Source of the DNA: Pseudomonas sp. MWU13-2100
Lineage (GTDB): Bacteria > Pseudomonadota > Gammaproteobacteria > Pseudomonadales > Pseudomonadaceae
DNA length: 64,000 bases
NCBI RefSeq assembly: GCF_023242365.1
Contig: NZ_JALLIX010000002.1
Coordinates: forward strand, 1 to 64,000
Direction: 5' to 3'
Shown one piece after another: positions 17,790 to 26,534 of this stretch. The first letter of the stretch is position 1; each line of letters begins with the position of its first letter. The notes beneath the pieces were generated by a model, which was given only the letters and a program-made list of their open reading frames with translations, ran no database searches and was not told where the DNA came from. The position numbers and the translations under genes are program-made.

Positions 17790-18455
17790 TCAAAGGATGA
17801 CCGCCACCTCCCGCAGATATTTCTCAAACCAGCCGCCAGCCAGCCTGGCGACTTCCTCGAGGGCACCGGCCTCTTGAAAAAGATGCGTGGCCCCCGCGAC
17901 AACCTCCAGGCGCTGCTCACAGTGCAGGACGTGACTGCTTTGAAAGTTCAGGCTGAATACCAGGGGATCCTGTGCTCCAACGATCTGCAAGGTCGGGGCC
18001 TTCACCCGAGGCAACACCACGGTTGCCAGGTCGGTCCGACCTCCCCGACTGACCACCGCGTGTACCCGATCCGGGCGTTCAGCTGCCGCCAACAGTGCCG
18101 CGGCTGCACCAGTACTGGCGCCAAACAGGCCGATCAGCAAACAATGCAACGCCGGGTCCCGGTCGATCCAGTCGATCACTTCTACCAGTCGGCTGCCCAG
18201 CAAGGCGATATCGAAACGCAGTTCACGGGTCAGGTTGTCCAGGCGTTGCTCCGTCTCCGTGAGCAGGTCGAGTAGCAGCGTCCCCAGCCCCAGCCTGGCG
18301 AGGGCTTGTGCAACCTGCCGATTACATGGGCAGGTGCGGCCGCTGCCACTGCCATTGATGAAGACCACCAGACCGATTGCATTTATCGGTAGAAGCAAGT
18401 CGGCTGACAACTCGACATCCATCAGGTCCAGCATTCGAAACCGAGACTCAAGCAT
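17790..18455 (-). CDS. Dienelactone hydrolase-like alpha/beta hydrolase
   Basis: The 221-residue cytosolic product has an alpha/beta-hydrolase fold: LVVFINGSGSGRT (oxyanion loop), nucleophile elbow GLFGASTGAAAAL near residue 120, VGAQDPLV (acid) and GATHLFQEAGAL (histidine). Its start codon (18455) lies inside the end of the upstream phosphoribosyltransferase gene, overlapping by 8 bp, so the pair is translationally coupled. Phosphoribosyltransferase plus this hydrolase is a frequent pair in Pseudomonas and other proteobacterial stress islands, sometimes fused in one protein. The longer frame to 18533 would run antisense-free but overlap 86 bp and has a low-complexity glycine/proline/alanine start, so I reject it. 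The substrate is unknown. Confidence 0.8.
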   Translation of the reverse strand: MLESRFRMLDLMDVELSADLLLPINAIGLVVFINGSGSGRTCPCNRQVAQALARLGLGTLLLDLLTETEQRLDNLTRELRFDIALLGSRLVEVIDWIDRDPALHCLLIGLFGASTGAAAALLAAAERPDRVHAVVSRGGRTDLATVVLPRVKAPTLQIVGAQDPLVFSLNFQSSHVLHCEQRLEVVAGATHLFQEAGALEEVARLAGGWFEKYLREVAVIL

Positions 18456-19155
18456 CGGAGTGCTCCCCGCAGCAGCTGCCGGAGGCGGATTCCCGCCGCC
18501 AGGCCCGCTGCAACAGATCAATGACCTGTTCATCCGACGTCTGGGAAAAATCGTTGTACCAATAGCCGATCGACATGAGCCAATCGGGGATCAGCGGGCA
18601 TATCACTTCATTGCCTTCGCAACGCAGGGTCTCCACCGTTTCAAACGGTGCCACCGGCACGGCAACGACGATATGAGACGGCGCCTGCAAACGTACGGCA
18701 TCGATCGCCGCCCGCATCGAGGCTCCTGTCGCCAGGCCGTCGTCGACCAGAATCACCACCTGATCCCTGAGCTGCACCGGCGCACGCGTTGCCCGGTAAA
18801 CCTGCTCGCGACGCAACAGCTCCCGTGTTTCCCGGGCGACCACCGCGTCGAACGCGGCCGGGGCGATCGGGTGGGCCCGCAGCGTGTCTTCATTGAGAAT
18901 CCGTATGCCGCCGCTGGCTATGGCACCCATGGCGAACTCGGGATGTTGCGGAATCCCCAGCTTGCGCACCAGGATCAGGTCCAGGCGGACGTCCAGGGCG
19001 GTGGCCACTTCATAGGCCACCGGCACACCGCCACGGGGCAAGGCCAGGACTATGACCTCGGGCCGATGGGCGTATTTGAGCAATGGCTCCACCAGGCTAC
19101 GACCGGCAGCAGCCCGGTCGGGCAAGAGGGTTTGCGATGAGAGACTCTGGGTCAC
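18448..19155 (-). CDS. Type I phosphoribosyltransferase family protein
   Basis: The 235-residue product has the PRTase fold with the PRPP loop VILVDDGLATGASM near residue 130, preceded by VIVLALPRGGVPVAYEVA and LVRKLGIPQHPEFAMGAIA. This arrangement is typical of the family annotated as predicted phosphoribosyltransferase found in stress islands, not of purine salvage enzymes. It starts 12 bp after the GroEL stop on the same strand and overlaps the hydrolase gene downstream, so groEL, this gene and the hydrolase gene form one operon. The C-terminal Ser/Cys-rich tail (ESASGSCCGEHSDA) is unlike the conserved body. Biochemical role not known. Confidence 0.85.
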   Translation of the reverse strand: MTQSLSSQTLLPDRAAAGRSLVEPLLKYAHRPEVIVLALPRGGVPVAYEVATALDVRLDLILVRKLGIPQHPEFAMGAIASGGIRILNEDTLRAHPIAPAAFDAVVARETRELLRREQVYRATRAPVQLRDQVVILVDDGLATGASMRAAIDAVRLQAPSHIVVAVPVAPFETVETLRCEGNEVICPLIPDWLMSIGYWYNDFSQTSDEQVIDLLQRAWRRESASGSCCGEHSDA

Positions 19156-19167
19156 TGGAAAACCTCC

Positions 19168-20790
19168 TCAGGCGATTGCGCCTGGCGGCTCGTATCCAGG
19201 AGGTTCCTTTTCCGGAATATCGGTCATGGTCGCTTCGGTCAACAGCAGGATACTGGCAACCGAAACAGCATTTTCAAGGGCGATACGCACCACCTTGGTT
19301 GGATCGATGATGCCCGCCTCGTACATATCCACATAACTATTGGCGGAGGCATCGAAGCCAATGTTGCCGGGCTCCGCGAGCATTCGCGCAACCACGACCC
19401 CGGCATCTACCGCCGAGTTTTCAGCAATGGTCCGGGCCGGCGCTTCAAGTGCCCTGCGCAGGACCTGCAGGCCGGTCCTGAAGTCGCCATCATGCCGTGC
19501 CTCCTCGGCGGCGAGAATCGGCACTGCTTTGAGCAGGGCCAGGCCGCCACCCGGAACAACACCCTCGGCGATCGCTGCGCGGGTCGCGGAGATGGCATCG
19601 TCCAATGCATCCTTGCGGGCCTTCATCTCGGCTTCGGAAGGTGCACCGACCCGGATCACCGCGACGCCGCCCGAGAGCCTGGCCAAGCGCTCCTGGAGCT
19701 TTTCACGATCGTAATCGCTGGTGGTCGTGTCCATTTGCGCCCGAATCTGTTGCAGTCGCGCCTCGATAGCCTCGCGTGTCCCTGCCCCCCCGATCAGCGC
19801 AGTGCTGTCTTTTTGCACCACGACTCGATGCGCACGCCCCAACTGGCCCAGTTCCACCTGTTCGAGGCTGATACCCAGCTCATTGGAAACCACGGTTGCG
19901 CCGGTCAGGACGGCAATGTCCTGGAGCATGTCCTTGCGCCGATCACCGAAGCCTGGCGCCTTGATCGCCACTGCGCGCAGCACGCCACGGATCTGGTTGA
20001 CCACCAGCGTGGTCAGGGCCTCGCCCTCGATATCGTCTGCGATCAGCACCAGCGGTTGGCCACTTTTGGCAACCAGCTCAAGTAATGGCAGCAGGTCCTT
20101 GAGCACACCGATCTTATGGTCACAGAGCAGCAGATAGGCATCATCGAGCTCGACTTGCATCTTCTCGGTGTCCGTCACGAAATAAGGTGAGACATAACCG
20201 CGATCCAGGCGCATGCCCTCCATTACCTCGACCACTGTTTCCGTGGTCTTGGACTCCTCGACACTGACGACGCCTTCAATGCCCACCTTCTCCAGGGCGT
20301 CCGCCACCAACTGACCGATAACGGCATCGTTATGAGCCGACAATGTGGCAACCTGGGCCTTTTCCTTGGGTGTACTGACCGGTCGCGACTGGCCCACCAG
20401 CGACTGCATGACCAGGGACAGCCCCAGGTCCATGCCGCGTTTCAGGTCGATCGCGCTGGCACCGGCGACGACATTGCGGATGCCGTCGGCGAGGATTGCA
20501 TGGGCCAGTACCGTCGCGGTACTGGTGCCATCCCCGACCGCATCGCCTGTACGTTCCGCCGCCTGACGCAGCATCTGCGCCCCCAGATTCTCTTCCGGGT
20601 CCAGCAGGTCGATGCGTTTGGCGATCGTCACGCCGTCATTGCAGACGGTCGGGTTGCCCCATTTATTCTGAATCAGCACCGATTTCGATTTAGGTCCAAG
20701 GGTCACCCGGACAGCATCCGCCAACTGTGTTGCCCCACTCAGGATCTTCTCGCGGGCTGCGGCACGAAACATGACTTTACTGTGGGCCAT
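19168..20790 (-). CDS. groEL: Orphan GroEL-type chaperonin (no adjacent groES)
   Basis: The 540-residue product is a full-length group I chaperonin subunit. It shows [66 protein letters not shown] and [12 protein letters not shown], with the ATP-site residues in place. It ends in [12 protein letters not shown] instead of the Gly-Met-rich tail of the housekeeping GroEL, and no groES is near, so it is a paralogue. I chose ATG 20790 (MAHSKVMFR); ATG 20805 and 20859 are in frame. A near-consensus ANR box (20862) and an exact one (20975) lie upstream. As first gene of a three-gene operon in a low-oxygen stress island it probably helps folding under stress, perhaps with GroES supplied elsewhere; that last point is inference. 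Confidence 0.92.
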   Translation of the reverse strand: MAHSKVMFRAAAREKILSGATQLADAVRVTLGPKSKSVLIQNKWGNPTVCNDGVTIAKRIDLLDPEENLGAQMLRQAAERTGDAVGDGTSTATVLAHAILADGIRNVVAGASAIDLKRGMDLGLSLVMQSLVGQSRPVSTPKEKAQVATLSAHNDAVIGQLVADALEKVGIEGVVSVEESKTTETVVEVMEGMRLDRGYVSPYFVTDTEKMQVELDDAYLLLCDHKIGVLKDLLPLLELVAKSGQPLVLIADDIEGEALTTLVVNQIRGVLRAVAIKAPGFGDRRKDMLQDIAVLTGATVVSNELGISLEQVELGQLGRAHRVVVQKDSTALIGGAGTREAIEARLQQIRAQMDTTTSDYDREKLQERLARLSGGVAVIRVGAPSEAEMKARKDALDDAISATRAAIAEGVVPGGGLALLKAVPILAAEEARHDGDFRTGLQVLRRALEAPARTIAENSAVDAGVVVARMLAEPGNIGFDASANSYVDMYEAGIIDPTKVVRIALENAVSVASILLLTEATMTDIPEKEPPGYEPPGAIA

Positions 20791-20861
20791 CAGGTTGTTC
20801 CCCATGGTTGGTTCTACAACAACTGTGCCCTTGCAGCTTCCATTAAATGACGGGGGCAACG

Positions 20862-20875
20862 TTGACGTAGATCAA
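20862..20875. promoter_or_regulatory. Near-consensus ANR box upstream of groEL paralogue
   Basis: TTGACGTAGATCAA has one mismatch (TTGAC) to TTGAT-N4-ATCAA and lies 72 bp before the GroEL start. Confidence 0.6.
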
Positions 20876-20974
20876 CAAAGGCATAACGTCGCGCAGTCCT
20901 CGCGCGCAGTGCCCGACCCTGCGCACGGCACCACCCAGCCTCCGGATGAACGAACCGCGGCGCTTGCCCTTCAA

Positions 20975-20988
20975 TTGATAAAAATCAA
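20975..20988. promoter_or_regulatory. Exact ANR/FNR box between groEL and the zinc-ribbon gene
   Basis: TTGATAAAAATCAA matches the consensus in all ten fixed positions. It lies in the divergent region, 136 bp before the plus-strand gene at 21124 and 185 bp before groEL. It could drive the plus-strand gene while the box at 20862 drives groEL. Confidence 0.75.
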
Positions 20989-21123
20989 CTTGCACCACCA
21001 GAAACCGAGTCCAAATAAAGTCTTGAAATCCACCGGACTTCAAGCGAGCGCAAGGGATTGGGTTTCGATTTGAAGTCACCGCTACGCGTGAAATCCTTAT
21101 CCATCTCGTGCGAGGAAAAGACC

Positions 21124-21621
21124 ATGGACAAATACCAGGACAGTCAGAAAAACAAACTGTTCAAAGCGCCAACTCACGATCCCTATTGTCTGCAGCGAGT
21201 CGAAGGCTCTGCCCTGTGTCCGCACTGTGGCGCGGTCTATCAAGCCGGTAACTGGACCTGGCACACCCCTGAAAACACGGTGGTTGCCGACGCGAAGACG
21301 GTGACCTGTCCAGCCTGTCGACGGACTGAGGACAACATGCCCGCGGGCACGCTGACGCTCTCAGGCAGCTTCCTGCCAGGTCATCGAAACGAAATCGTCC
21401 ACCTGATCGAACATACCGAGAAAAAGGAAAAAGCCGAGCATGCCCTGGAGCGCATCATGAAACTGACCGACTCGGATGGCACCCTGGTGGTGACCACTAC
21501 CGGTATTCATCTTGCCAACCGTCTGGGCCATGCGCTGAAAGATGCCTTCAAGGGTCATGCCGACTATCACTATGGCGATAACGAGTATCGATTGAGCGTC
21601 AACTGGTCACGCGATGAGTAG
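21124..21621 (+). CDS. BCAM0308-type zinc-ribbon protein
   Basis: The 165-residue cytosolic protein has two CxxC pairs, CPHCGAVY near residue 36 and CPACRR near 66, forming a probable zinc ribbon. An alpha/beta part follows with HLIEHTEKKEKAEHALERIMKL and TTTGIHLANRLGHALKDAFKG. I recognise the pattern as the BCAM0308 family (named from Burkholderia), whose function is not established but whose genes recur with universal-stress and low-oxygen genes. ATG 21124 follows GAGGAAAAG; the frame extends to 21058 without a better start. A 14-bp inverted-repeat terminator follows the stop. Confidence 0.8.
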   Translation: MDKYQDSQKNKLFKAPTHDPYCLQRVEGSALCPHCGAVYQAGNWTWHTPENTVVADAKTVTCPACRRTEDNMPAGTLTLSGSFLPGHRNEIVHLIEHTEKKEKAEHALERIMKLTDSDGTLVVTTTGIHLANRLGHALKDAFKGHADYHYGDNEYRLSVNWSRDE

Positions 21622-21625
21622 CACC

Positions 21626-21663
21626 TGGCGAGGTTGTATCTGATAGCCAATACAACCTCGCCA
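21626..21663. terminator. Bidirectional terminator, 14-bp perfect stem
   Basis: TGGCGAGGTTGTAT (21626-21639) pairs exactly with ATACAACCTCGCCA (21650-21663) across a 10-nt loop. It lies between the convergent zinc-ribbon and membrane-protein genes. Long stem, no extended T-run. Confidence 0.7.
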
Positions 21664-21668
21664 CCCCG

Positions 21669-22700
21669 TTATCCCCTGTCGGAGCCATGCCACTCACGAT
21701 GCGCCAGCCAGAGGCCAGGCAGCATGGGCAGCCAGAAGGTCAGGCCACGAAACAGCAGCGTGGCGGAGAGCGCTACCGCGATGCTCACCCCGACCCAGTG
21801 CAACGTCACCACGGCAGCGGCTTCGAACGCCCCGAGACCACCCGGCACAATCCCGATGCTGCGCAACACACTGGCCAACATGAAGCCGGCAAACAAGCCC
21901 AGCGGCGGTGCCGATACGCCCAGGGCCCGGACCAACAGCCACAACGTGGCGCTGTCCAGCAGGATAATGGTCAATTCCAGCAAGGTGATGCGCCAGAGCA
22001 ATGCGCGACTGCGTACCAACTGCCTGTCCGCGCCGGTGAGCAACGAAACGCTCTTGGCGACAATGGCAAAGCGCTGACCCGGCACACGGGCCGCCAGATC
22101 GCTATTGCCGGCCAACATGGGGGTCACGACGGCCAGCGCCAGACTGACCGCAACAAATACCAGGCAGGTGATCATGACGGTCGCGGTCCCATGGCCCTGA
22201 AACACCACCACCAGCAACGCCAGGCCGACGGTGAGCACATAGGCCAGGAAGTAGGCGGACAGATCCAGCACCAGGCAGGCCAGAACCACCGGCTTGGCGA
22301 ATCCGAGCCGCACAAAGGAGGCGACCACCGCGAAGGCCCCGCTGACGCCGGAGGATGGCAGGGCCTGGTCGACGAACAACTTCATCAGGCTGAGCTTGCC
22401 CGCATCCCAGAGTGACAGGTGTTGCCCCCCGGCCTTGAGCACGACACGAAAGATCTGTCCCTGTGCCGCATAGGTCAGGGCCTGAAAGCCGAAGGCGGCG
22501 ACCAGCCATAGCGGTTGCGCCCGGGTCAGCAACCGTGCAAAGGATTCGACTTCAGCGAACCGCAGCGCAACCGCAATGACTGTCGCGAGCATCGCCGCGC
22601 CCAGCAACCAGGTTATCCAGAGCGCAAAACGACTGTAATGCTGACCTTCTTCGGGCTCTTGCGACTTGGTAAAAGCTGGAGTGGGCGGTTTAACAGACAT
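21669..22700 (-). CDS. LPG-synthase-TM / UPF0104 family membrane protein
   Basis: The 343-residue inner-membrane protein has about eight hydrophobic helices: WITWLLGAAMLATVIAVAL near residue 30, LACLVLDLSAYFLAYVLTVGLALLVVVF in the middle and SIAVALSATLLFRGLTFWLPMLPGLWL at the end. It contains the family's VPGGLGAFEAAAV motif near residue 295. This matches the flippase-like transmembrane domain of lysyl-phosphatidylglycerol synthase (UPF0104) without the soluble transferase domain, so lipid modification cannot be assumed. A perfect ANR box lies 61 bp upstream of ATG 22700, making it the right-hand member of the ANR island. Confidence 0.85.
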   Translation of the reverse strand: MSVKPPTPAFTKSQEPEEGQHYSRFALWITWLLGAAMLATVIAVALRFAEVESFARLLTRAQPLWLVAAFGFQALTYAAQGQIFRVVLKAGGQHLSLWDAGKLSLMKLFVDQALPSSGVSGAFAVVASFVRLGFAKPVVLACLVLDLSAYFLAYVLTVGLALLVVVFQGHGTATVMITCLVFVAVSLALAVVTPMLAGNSDLAARVPGQRFAIVAKSVSLLTGADRQLVRSRALLWRITLLELTIILLDSATLWLLVRALGVSAPPLGLFAGFMLASVLRSIGIVPGGLGAFEAAAVVTLHWVGVSIAVALSATLLFRGLTFWLPMLPGLWLAHREWHGSDRG

Positions 22701-22760
22701 GCCATGCCCCTGGGCAGTTCAGCGGATGACTTGATTCTGGCCCAGTATCGGCGAGTGTGC

Positions 22761-22774
22761 TTGATCCATATCAA
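22761..22774. promoter_or_regulatory. Exact ANR/FNR box upstream of the UPF0104 gene
   Basis: TTGATCCATATCAA matches all fixed positions of the ANR box, 61 bp before the start of the minus-strand membrane-protein gene. It overlaps the stop codon of the preceding ABC ATPase gene (22771-22773). Confidence 0.78.
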
Positions 22775-23841
22775 TCACGAAAAACACCATAGGCCAGCAC
22801 CTCGCCCTCAACGCTGATGGCCACCTCATCGCCCGGACGAGGGCATAAATGGCCGGGCAACCGGACAATCAGTGTTGTCGATACGGTCGTATCGTCCGCG
22901 AGACACAGGTGCACACAGGCATCGTGCCCGTAGTAGTCCACTTTCAGCACCCTGCCCCGCGCCCGGCCAGCCCCGCTGCCCAGGCCGTCATGCAGCGCTG
23001 CGAGCCTGATCTGCTCTGGCCGCAGCAATACCTGTGCCGGCCCGTCGGGCATTGCCACCATCAGGCGCAAAGAGCCGAGGGCGCACGCGACAGCAGTGCC
23101 ATTGACGATCCCCGGCAACAGCATGGCATCGCCGACAAAACGCGCCAGTTCAGGACTCACCGGCATCCGGTACAACTGCTCGGGGCTCGCCACTTGTACC
23201 AGCTCGCCCTTCCATAACACCGCGACCTGGCTGCCCATCGACAACGCCTCGGACTGATCGTGGGTAACTAGCAAGGCGGTGGCGCCCGCGGCCGACAAGG
23301 CCTGCGCCACCGCTTGCCGGGTTTCCACGCGCAACGCGGCGTCCAGCGAGGAAAACGGCTCATCGAGCAGGACCAGGGCCGGCGCTGGCGCGAGCGCCCG
23401 AGCCAGCGCTACCCGTTGCTGCTGGCCGCCGGACAATGAATGCGGCGAGCGATTGGCGAAGTCGCCGGGCAAGCCGACCAGTTCGAGCAACTCGGCGACC
23501 CGGTGGCGGGCCTTGCGCTGCTGTCGCGACAGGCCAAAGACAATGTTCTGGGCCACCGACAGGTGCGGAAACAGCGCGCCTTCCTGCGGCACATAACCGA
23601 TATGACGTTTCTCCGACGGCACATATACACCAGGGCCACTGACCTGCCGGCCATTGATCTGAATCGTCCCGGCATCCCCGCGTTCGAAACCGCAGAGCAG
23701 CCGCAACAAGGTGGTCTTGCCGCTGCCGGACGGGCCCAGGATCGCCACCAGGCTGCCGGATGCCACCGACAAATCGACGCCACGCAATACCGGGGTGTTG
23801 CCAAACGTCTTGCGCAGGCCGCGAATTTCTACATCAGCCAT
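22771..23841 (-). CDS. fbpC: Fe(III) ABC transporter ATP-binding protein
   Basis: The 356-residue cytosolic ATPase energises the ferric-iron importer. It has Walker A GPSGSGKTTLL near residue 38, Q-loop YVPQEGALFPHL, signature LSGGQQQRVALARAL near 140, Walker B LVLLDEPFSSLD and H-loop LLVTHDQSEAL. A C-terminal TOBE-like part follows (VLLRPEQIRLA, VLKVDYYGHDACVHLCL), as in FbpC/PotA-type ATPases. It starts 8 bp after the permease stop, so fbpA, fbpB and fbpC are co-transcribed. Its stop codon lies inside the ANR box of the next gene. The assignment to iron rests on the whole cluster, including the EfeB-type peroxidase and FbpA. Confidence 0.88.
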   Translation of the reverse strand: MADVEIRGLRKTFGNTPVLRGVDLSVASGSLVAILGPSGSGKTTLLRLLCGFERGDAGTIQINGRQVSGPGVYVPSEKRHIGYVPQEGALFPHLSVAQNIVFGLSRQQRKARHRVAELLELVGLPGDFANRSPHSLSGGQQQRVALARALAPAPALVLLDEPFSSLDAALRVETRQAVAQALSAAGATALLVTHDQSEALSMGSQVAVLWKGELVQVASPEQLYRMPVSPELARFVGDAMLLPGIVNGTAVACALGSLRLMVAMPDGPAQVLLRPEQIRLAALHDGLGSGAGRARGRVLKVDYYGHDACVHLCLADDTTVSTTLIVRLPGHLCPRPGDEVAISVEGEVLAYGVFRD

Positions 23842-23849
23842 GTCGATCC

Positions 23850-25430
23850 CTATGATTGGAAGCTACCCAACACCGCCGATTTGCCGAACAACGACATCAG
23901 CAGCCAGGTGGAAAACAGTGAAATGCCGACCAGCATGGCGGCATACGGCGCGGCGGCGGCAAACGCCAGCGCCGAGGTATCGACCCAGACCTGCGTGGCC
24001 AGCGTGTGGGTGCCGATGGGCGACAGCAGCAGGGTGGCGGTCAGTTCCGTGACAATGCTGATAAATACCATCGAGGCCGCAGCGCCGATCCCCGGACCGG
24101 CCAGCGGCAGGATCACCCGCCATGCCGTTTGCCACCAACGCAGGCCCAACGAGCGGGCCGTGTCCTCGAGGCGCGGTTCGATCTGCAGCAGGGTTGCATG
24201 CACACCGACCAGGGCCAGCGGCAGGAACAGGATCGAATAGGTCAGGATCAGCAACGCCGCGCTCTGGTAAAGCGGCTGGATGAAGCGGATCGAGATCGAA
24301 ATCACCGCCAGGGCGATGACAATGCCCGGGACGCCCTGCCCCAGGTAGGCGATACGCTCCAGCAAGGTGCTGATACGGCCCGGAAAACGCGCCAACAAAA
24401 ACCCCAGCGGCAACGCGAGCAAAGTGGTGAGCAGCGCCCCGGCCAGGCCAAAGCCCAGGGATGCGCAGGTCGTGCTGATCAATTGCTCCGCCGAAAACTC
24501 GACCGGCGTCACGGCGGCTTCACTGTGCTGCAGCAGCCAGTAACCGATCATGCCCAGGGGAACGCCCAGGGTCGTCACGGTCAAACCGGCAAACCCGGTG
24601 CATACCAGCCACTTTGCCCGGCCCAGTTCGTAGCGGGTGGCCGATCGGCGTGTGCCACGGTCGAGCCGGTCATAACGGCTGAGGCCGCGTACCTTGAACT
24701 CTGCCACCAGGCAGATCAGGCACAGCAACACCAGCACGCTGGCGAGCAAGGCCGCACCGGCACCGTCGAAACTGGCACGATATTCAGCATAGATCTCGGT
24801 GGTAAAGGTCCGGAAACGCAACAGCGCGAACGCGCCAAACTCGGACAGCACGCTGAGGGCGACCAACAGCACCCCGCCCAGCAAGGCTGGTTTCAGCTGT
24901 GGCAGCACCACACGAAAGAAGCAACGCCACGGGCCGAGTCCGAGGGAACGGGCGGTTTCCTCCAACGCCGGGTCCATGCCCCTGAGCGCGGCCGAGACCG
25001 GCAGGTAAACCAGCGGATAGTAGGCAGTGGTGACCACCAGCAAGGCACCGGAGAAATCCTGCAGCGACAGGCTCAAGGAGACCCACGCATAGCTGGTGAT
25101 GAAGGGCGGCATGGCCAGCGGCACCGCCGCGAGCACGGCCCAGGCACTTCGGCCCGGCAGATAGGTGCGTTCGACGAACCAGGCCACTGCCGTACCGATC
25201 AGGGCCGAGGCGAGCGTGGCCGCCCCGACGATCAGCAAGGTATTGACCGCCAGTTCCCCGACAATGGGTCGGAACAACAATTCGACCGCGTCATCGTAGC
25301 TGAAGCTCGCGGCCTGCTTGAGTGTGAAGGCCAGTGGCGCCAGCACCAGCAGCGCCACGACGACACAGACCAGCAAAAGTCCGAACGGCGTGTGCCGTTC
25401 GGACTTGACCGCAATGGTCGGCTTGGCCAT
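23850..25430 (-). CDS. fbpB: Fe(III) ABC transporter permease
   Basis: The 526-residue inner-membrane protein is a fused double permease with two binding-protein-dependent transport domains (about residues 60-260 and 320-515), each with about six helices. EAA-loop-like segments are ALRGMDPALEETARSLGLGPWRCFFRVVLPQL and IEPRLEDTARSLGLRWWQTAWRVILPL; the near-duplicated ETARSLGL / DTARSLGL shows the internal repeat. The length is typical of FbpB/SfuB/HitB. Its ATG is the base immediately before the fbpA stop codon (25430/25431), and it ends 8 bp before fbpC. Confidence 0.9.
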   Translation of the reverse strand: MAKPTIAVKSERHTPFGLLLVCVVVALLVLAPLAFTLKQAASFSYDDAVELLFRPIVGELAVNTLLIVGAATLASALIGTAVAWFVERTYLPGRSAWAVLAAVPLAMPPFITSYAWVSLSLSLQDFSGALLVVTTAYYPLVYLPVSAALRGMDPALEETARSLGLGPWRCFFRVVLPQLKPALLGGVLLVALSVLSEFGAFALLRFRTFTTEIYAEYRASFDGAGAALLASVLVLLCLICLVAEFKVRGLSRYDRLDRGTRRSATRYELGRAKWLVCTGFAGLTVTTLGVPLGMIGYWLLQHSEAAVTPVEFSAEQLISTTCASLGFGLAGALLTTLLALPLGFLLARFPGRISTLLERIAYLGQGVPGIVIALAVISISIRFIQPLYQSAALLILTYSILFLPLALVGVHATLLQIEPRLEDTARSLGLRWWQTAWRVILPLAGPGIGAAASMVFISIVTELTATLLLSPIGTHTLATQVWVDTSALAFAAAAPYAAMLVGISLFSTWLLMSLFGKSAVLGSFQS

Positions 25431-26456
25431 TTACAGCAGGCCGGCCTGGCGCAGCAACTTGACCGCGTGGCTATCGTCACCCAAGGTCTTCATATCCAAC
25501 GCAGGTGGCGAAAGCTGGCTGAGCGGCATCAGCAGCGGGTCCGCAGCCACGCCTGCACGCAGGGGATACTCGTAGGTCACCTTGTTGCCGGCCAGCAATT
25601 GCTGGGCACCTTCGCTGGTCAGATAGGCGACAAACCTGTTCGCTGCTTCCTGGTTGCGCGTGGTCTTCAGGACCGCGACGCCCGACACGTTGACCAGCGC
25701 CCCGACATCACCGTTGGCAAAGTGATAAAGCGCACTGTGGGTCCCTTTGTCGCCCACTTCGGTGTGCAGGCGCGCCCAGTAGTAGCTGTTGAGCAGACCG
25801 ACGGCAACGCCGCCACGGTTGACGGCAGCGGTGACGCCTTCGTCATCGTTGAAAATCTGTGAGTTAGTGCGCAGGCCCTTGAGCCACTGCAAGGTGCCGG
25901 CCTCGCCCTTGACCGCCAGCATCGCGCTGACCAGGGGCAGGAAATCGGCATCGGCGGGAGCGATGGCCACCTTGCCTTTCCAGGCCGGTTCGGCCAGGTC
26001 GAGCAACGAGGCCGGCAATTCAGCCGCGCTGACCAGCTTGGTGTTGTAGGCCAGTACGTTCTCACGGGCCAACACACCGACCCAAGCGCCGCTCGGCGAG
26101 CTGTAACGCGCCGGGATAGTCGACAGGGTCGCGGGCTGTACGGGGGCCAGCAGGCCCTTCTCCTCCAGCAACATCAGTTCGGGAGAGTTTTCAGTGAAGT
26201 ACACATCGGCGGGCGAGGCACTGCCTTCGGCCAGCAACTGCGCCGCCAGTTCCGGCCCCTCACCGGTGCGCACTTTGACCGAGATGCCGGTCTGCTTTTC
26301 GAAATCCTTGACCAGTTGATTGACGGTCTGCTCGTGTTGCGCACTGTACAGGGTCAGCGAGGCGGCCTGAGAGACACCACAGGTCAGCATCGCCGCTGCC
26401 AGGCAAGCGAATTGGAAAGCGCGCGGCAACCTGTTGTTGAAAACCTTGAAAGACAT
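25431..26456 (-). CDS. fbpA: Fe(III) ABC transporter substrate-binding protein
   Basis: The 341-residue periplasmic protein has a clear signal peptide (FQFACLAAAMLTCGVSQA). The mature part begins LTLYSAQHEQTVNQLVKDFEKQTGI, the usual FbpA/FutA opening, and includes DVYFTENSPEL and a tyrosine pair in LLNSYYWARL, matching the iron-ligand tyrosines of the family. It ends with VKLLRQAGLL. I chose ATG 26456, which places the signal peptide at the start; 26492 is an in-frame upstream alternative. The stop abuts the fbpB start. It lies 78 bp downstream of the peroxidase gene, probably in the same transcript. Confidence 0.88.
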   Translation of the reverse strand: MSFKVFNNRLPRAFQFACLAAAMLTCGVSQAASLTLYSAQHEQTVNQLVKDFEKQTGISVKVRTGEGPELAAQLLAEGSASPADVYFTENSPELMLLEEKGLLAPVQPATLSTIPARYSSPSGAWVGVLARENVLAYNTKLVSAAELPASLLDLAEPAWKGKVAIAPADADFLPLVSAMLAVKGEAGTLQWLKGLRTNSQIFNDDEGVTAAVNRGGVAVGLLNSYYWARLHTEVGDKGTHSALYHFANGDVGALVNVSGVAVLKTTRNQEAANRFVAYLTSEGAQQLLAGNKVTYEYPLRAGVAADPLLMPLSQLSPPALDMKTLGDDSHAVKLLRQAGLL

Positions 26457-26534
26457 TCGGAATACTCCCAATACAGCGATGATTACAGGCAAAGGAGCGC
26501 ATCCCGATAGAGGCTGCGCCCTGCTCGGCAGCGC

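Noticed and set aside
24006..25862. 618-codon plus-strand ORF
   Set aside because: It is a shadow of fbpB/fbpA: Gln/Arg-rich and motif-free. The same holds for the long plus ORFs at 55594-57471 and 57500-59029 opposite muxC and muxB.
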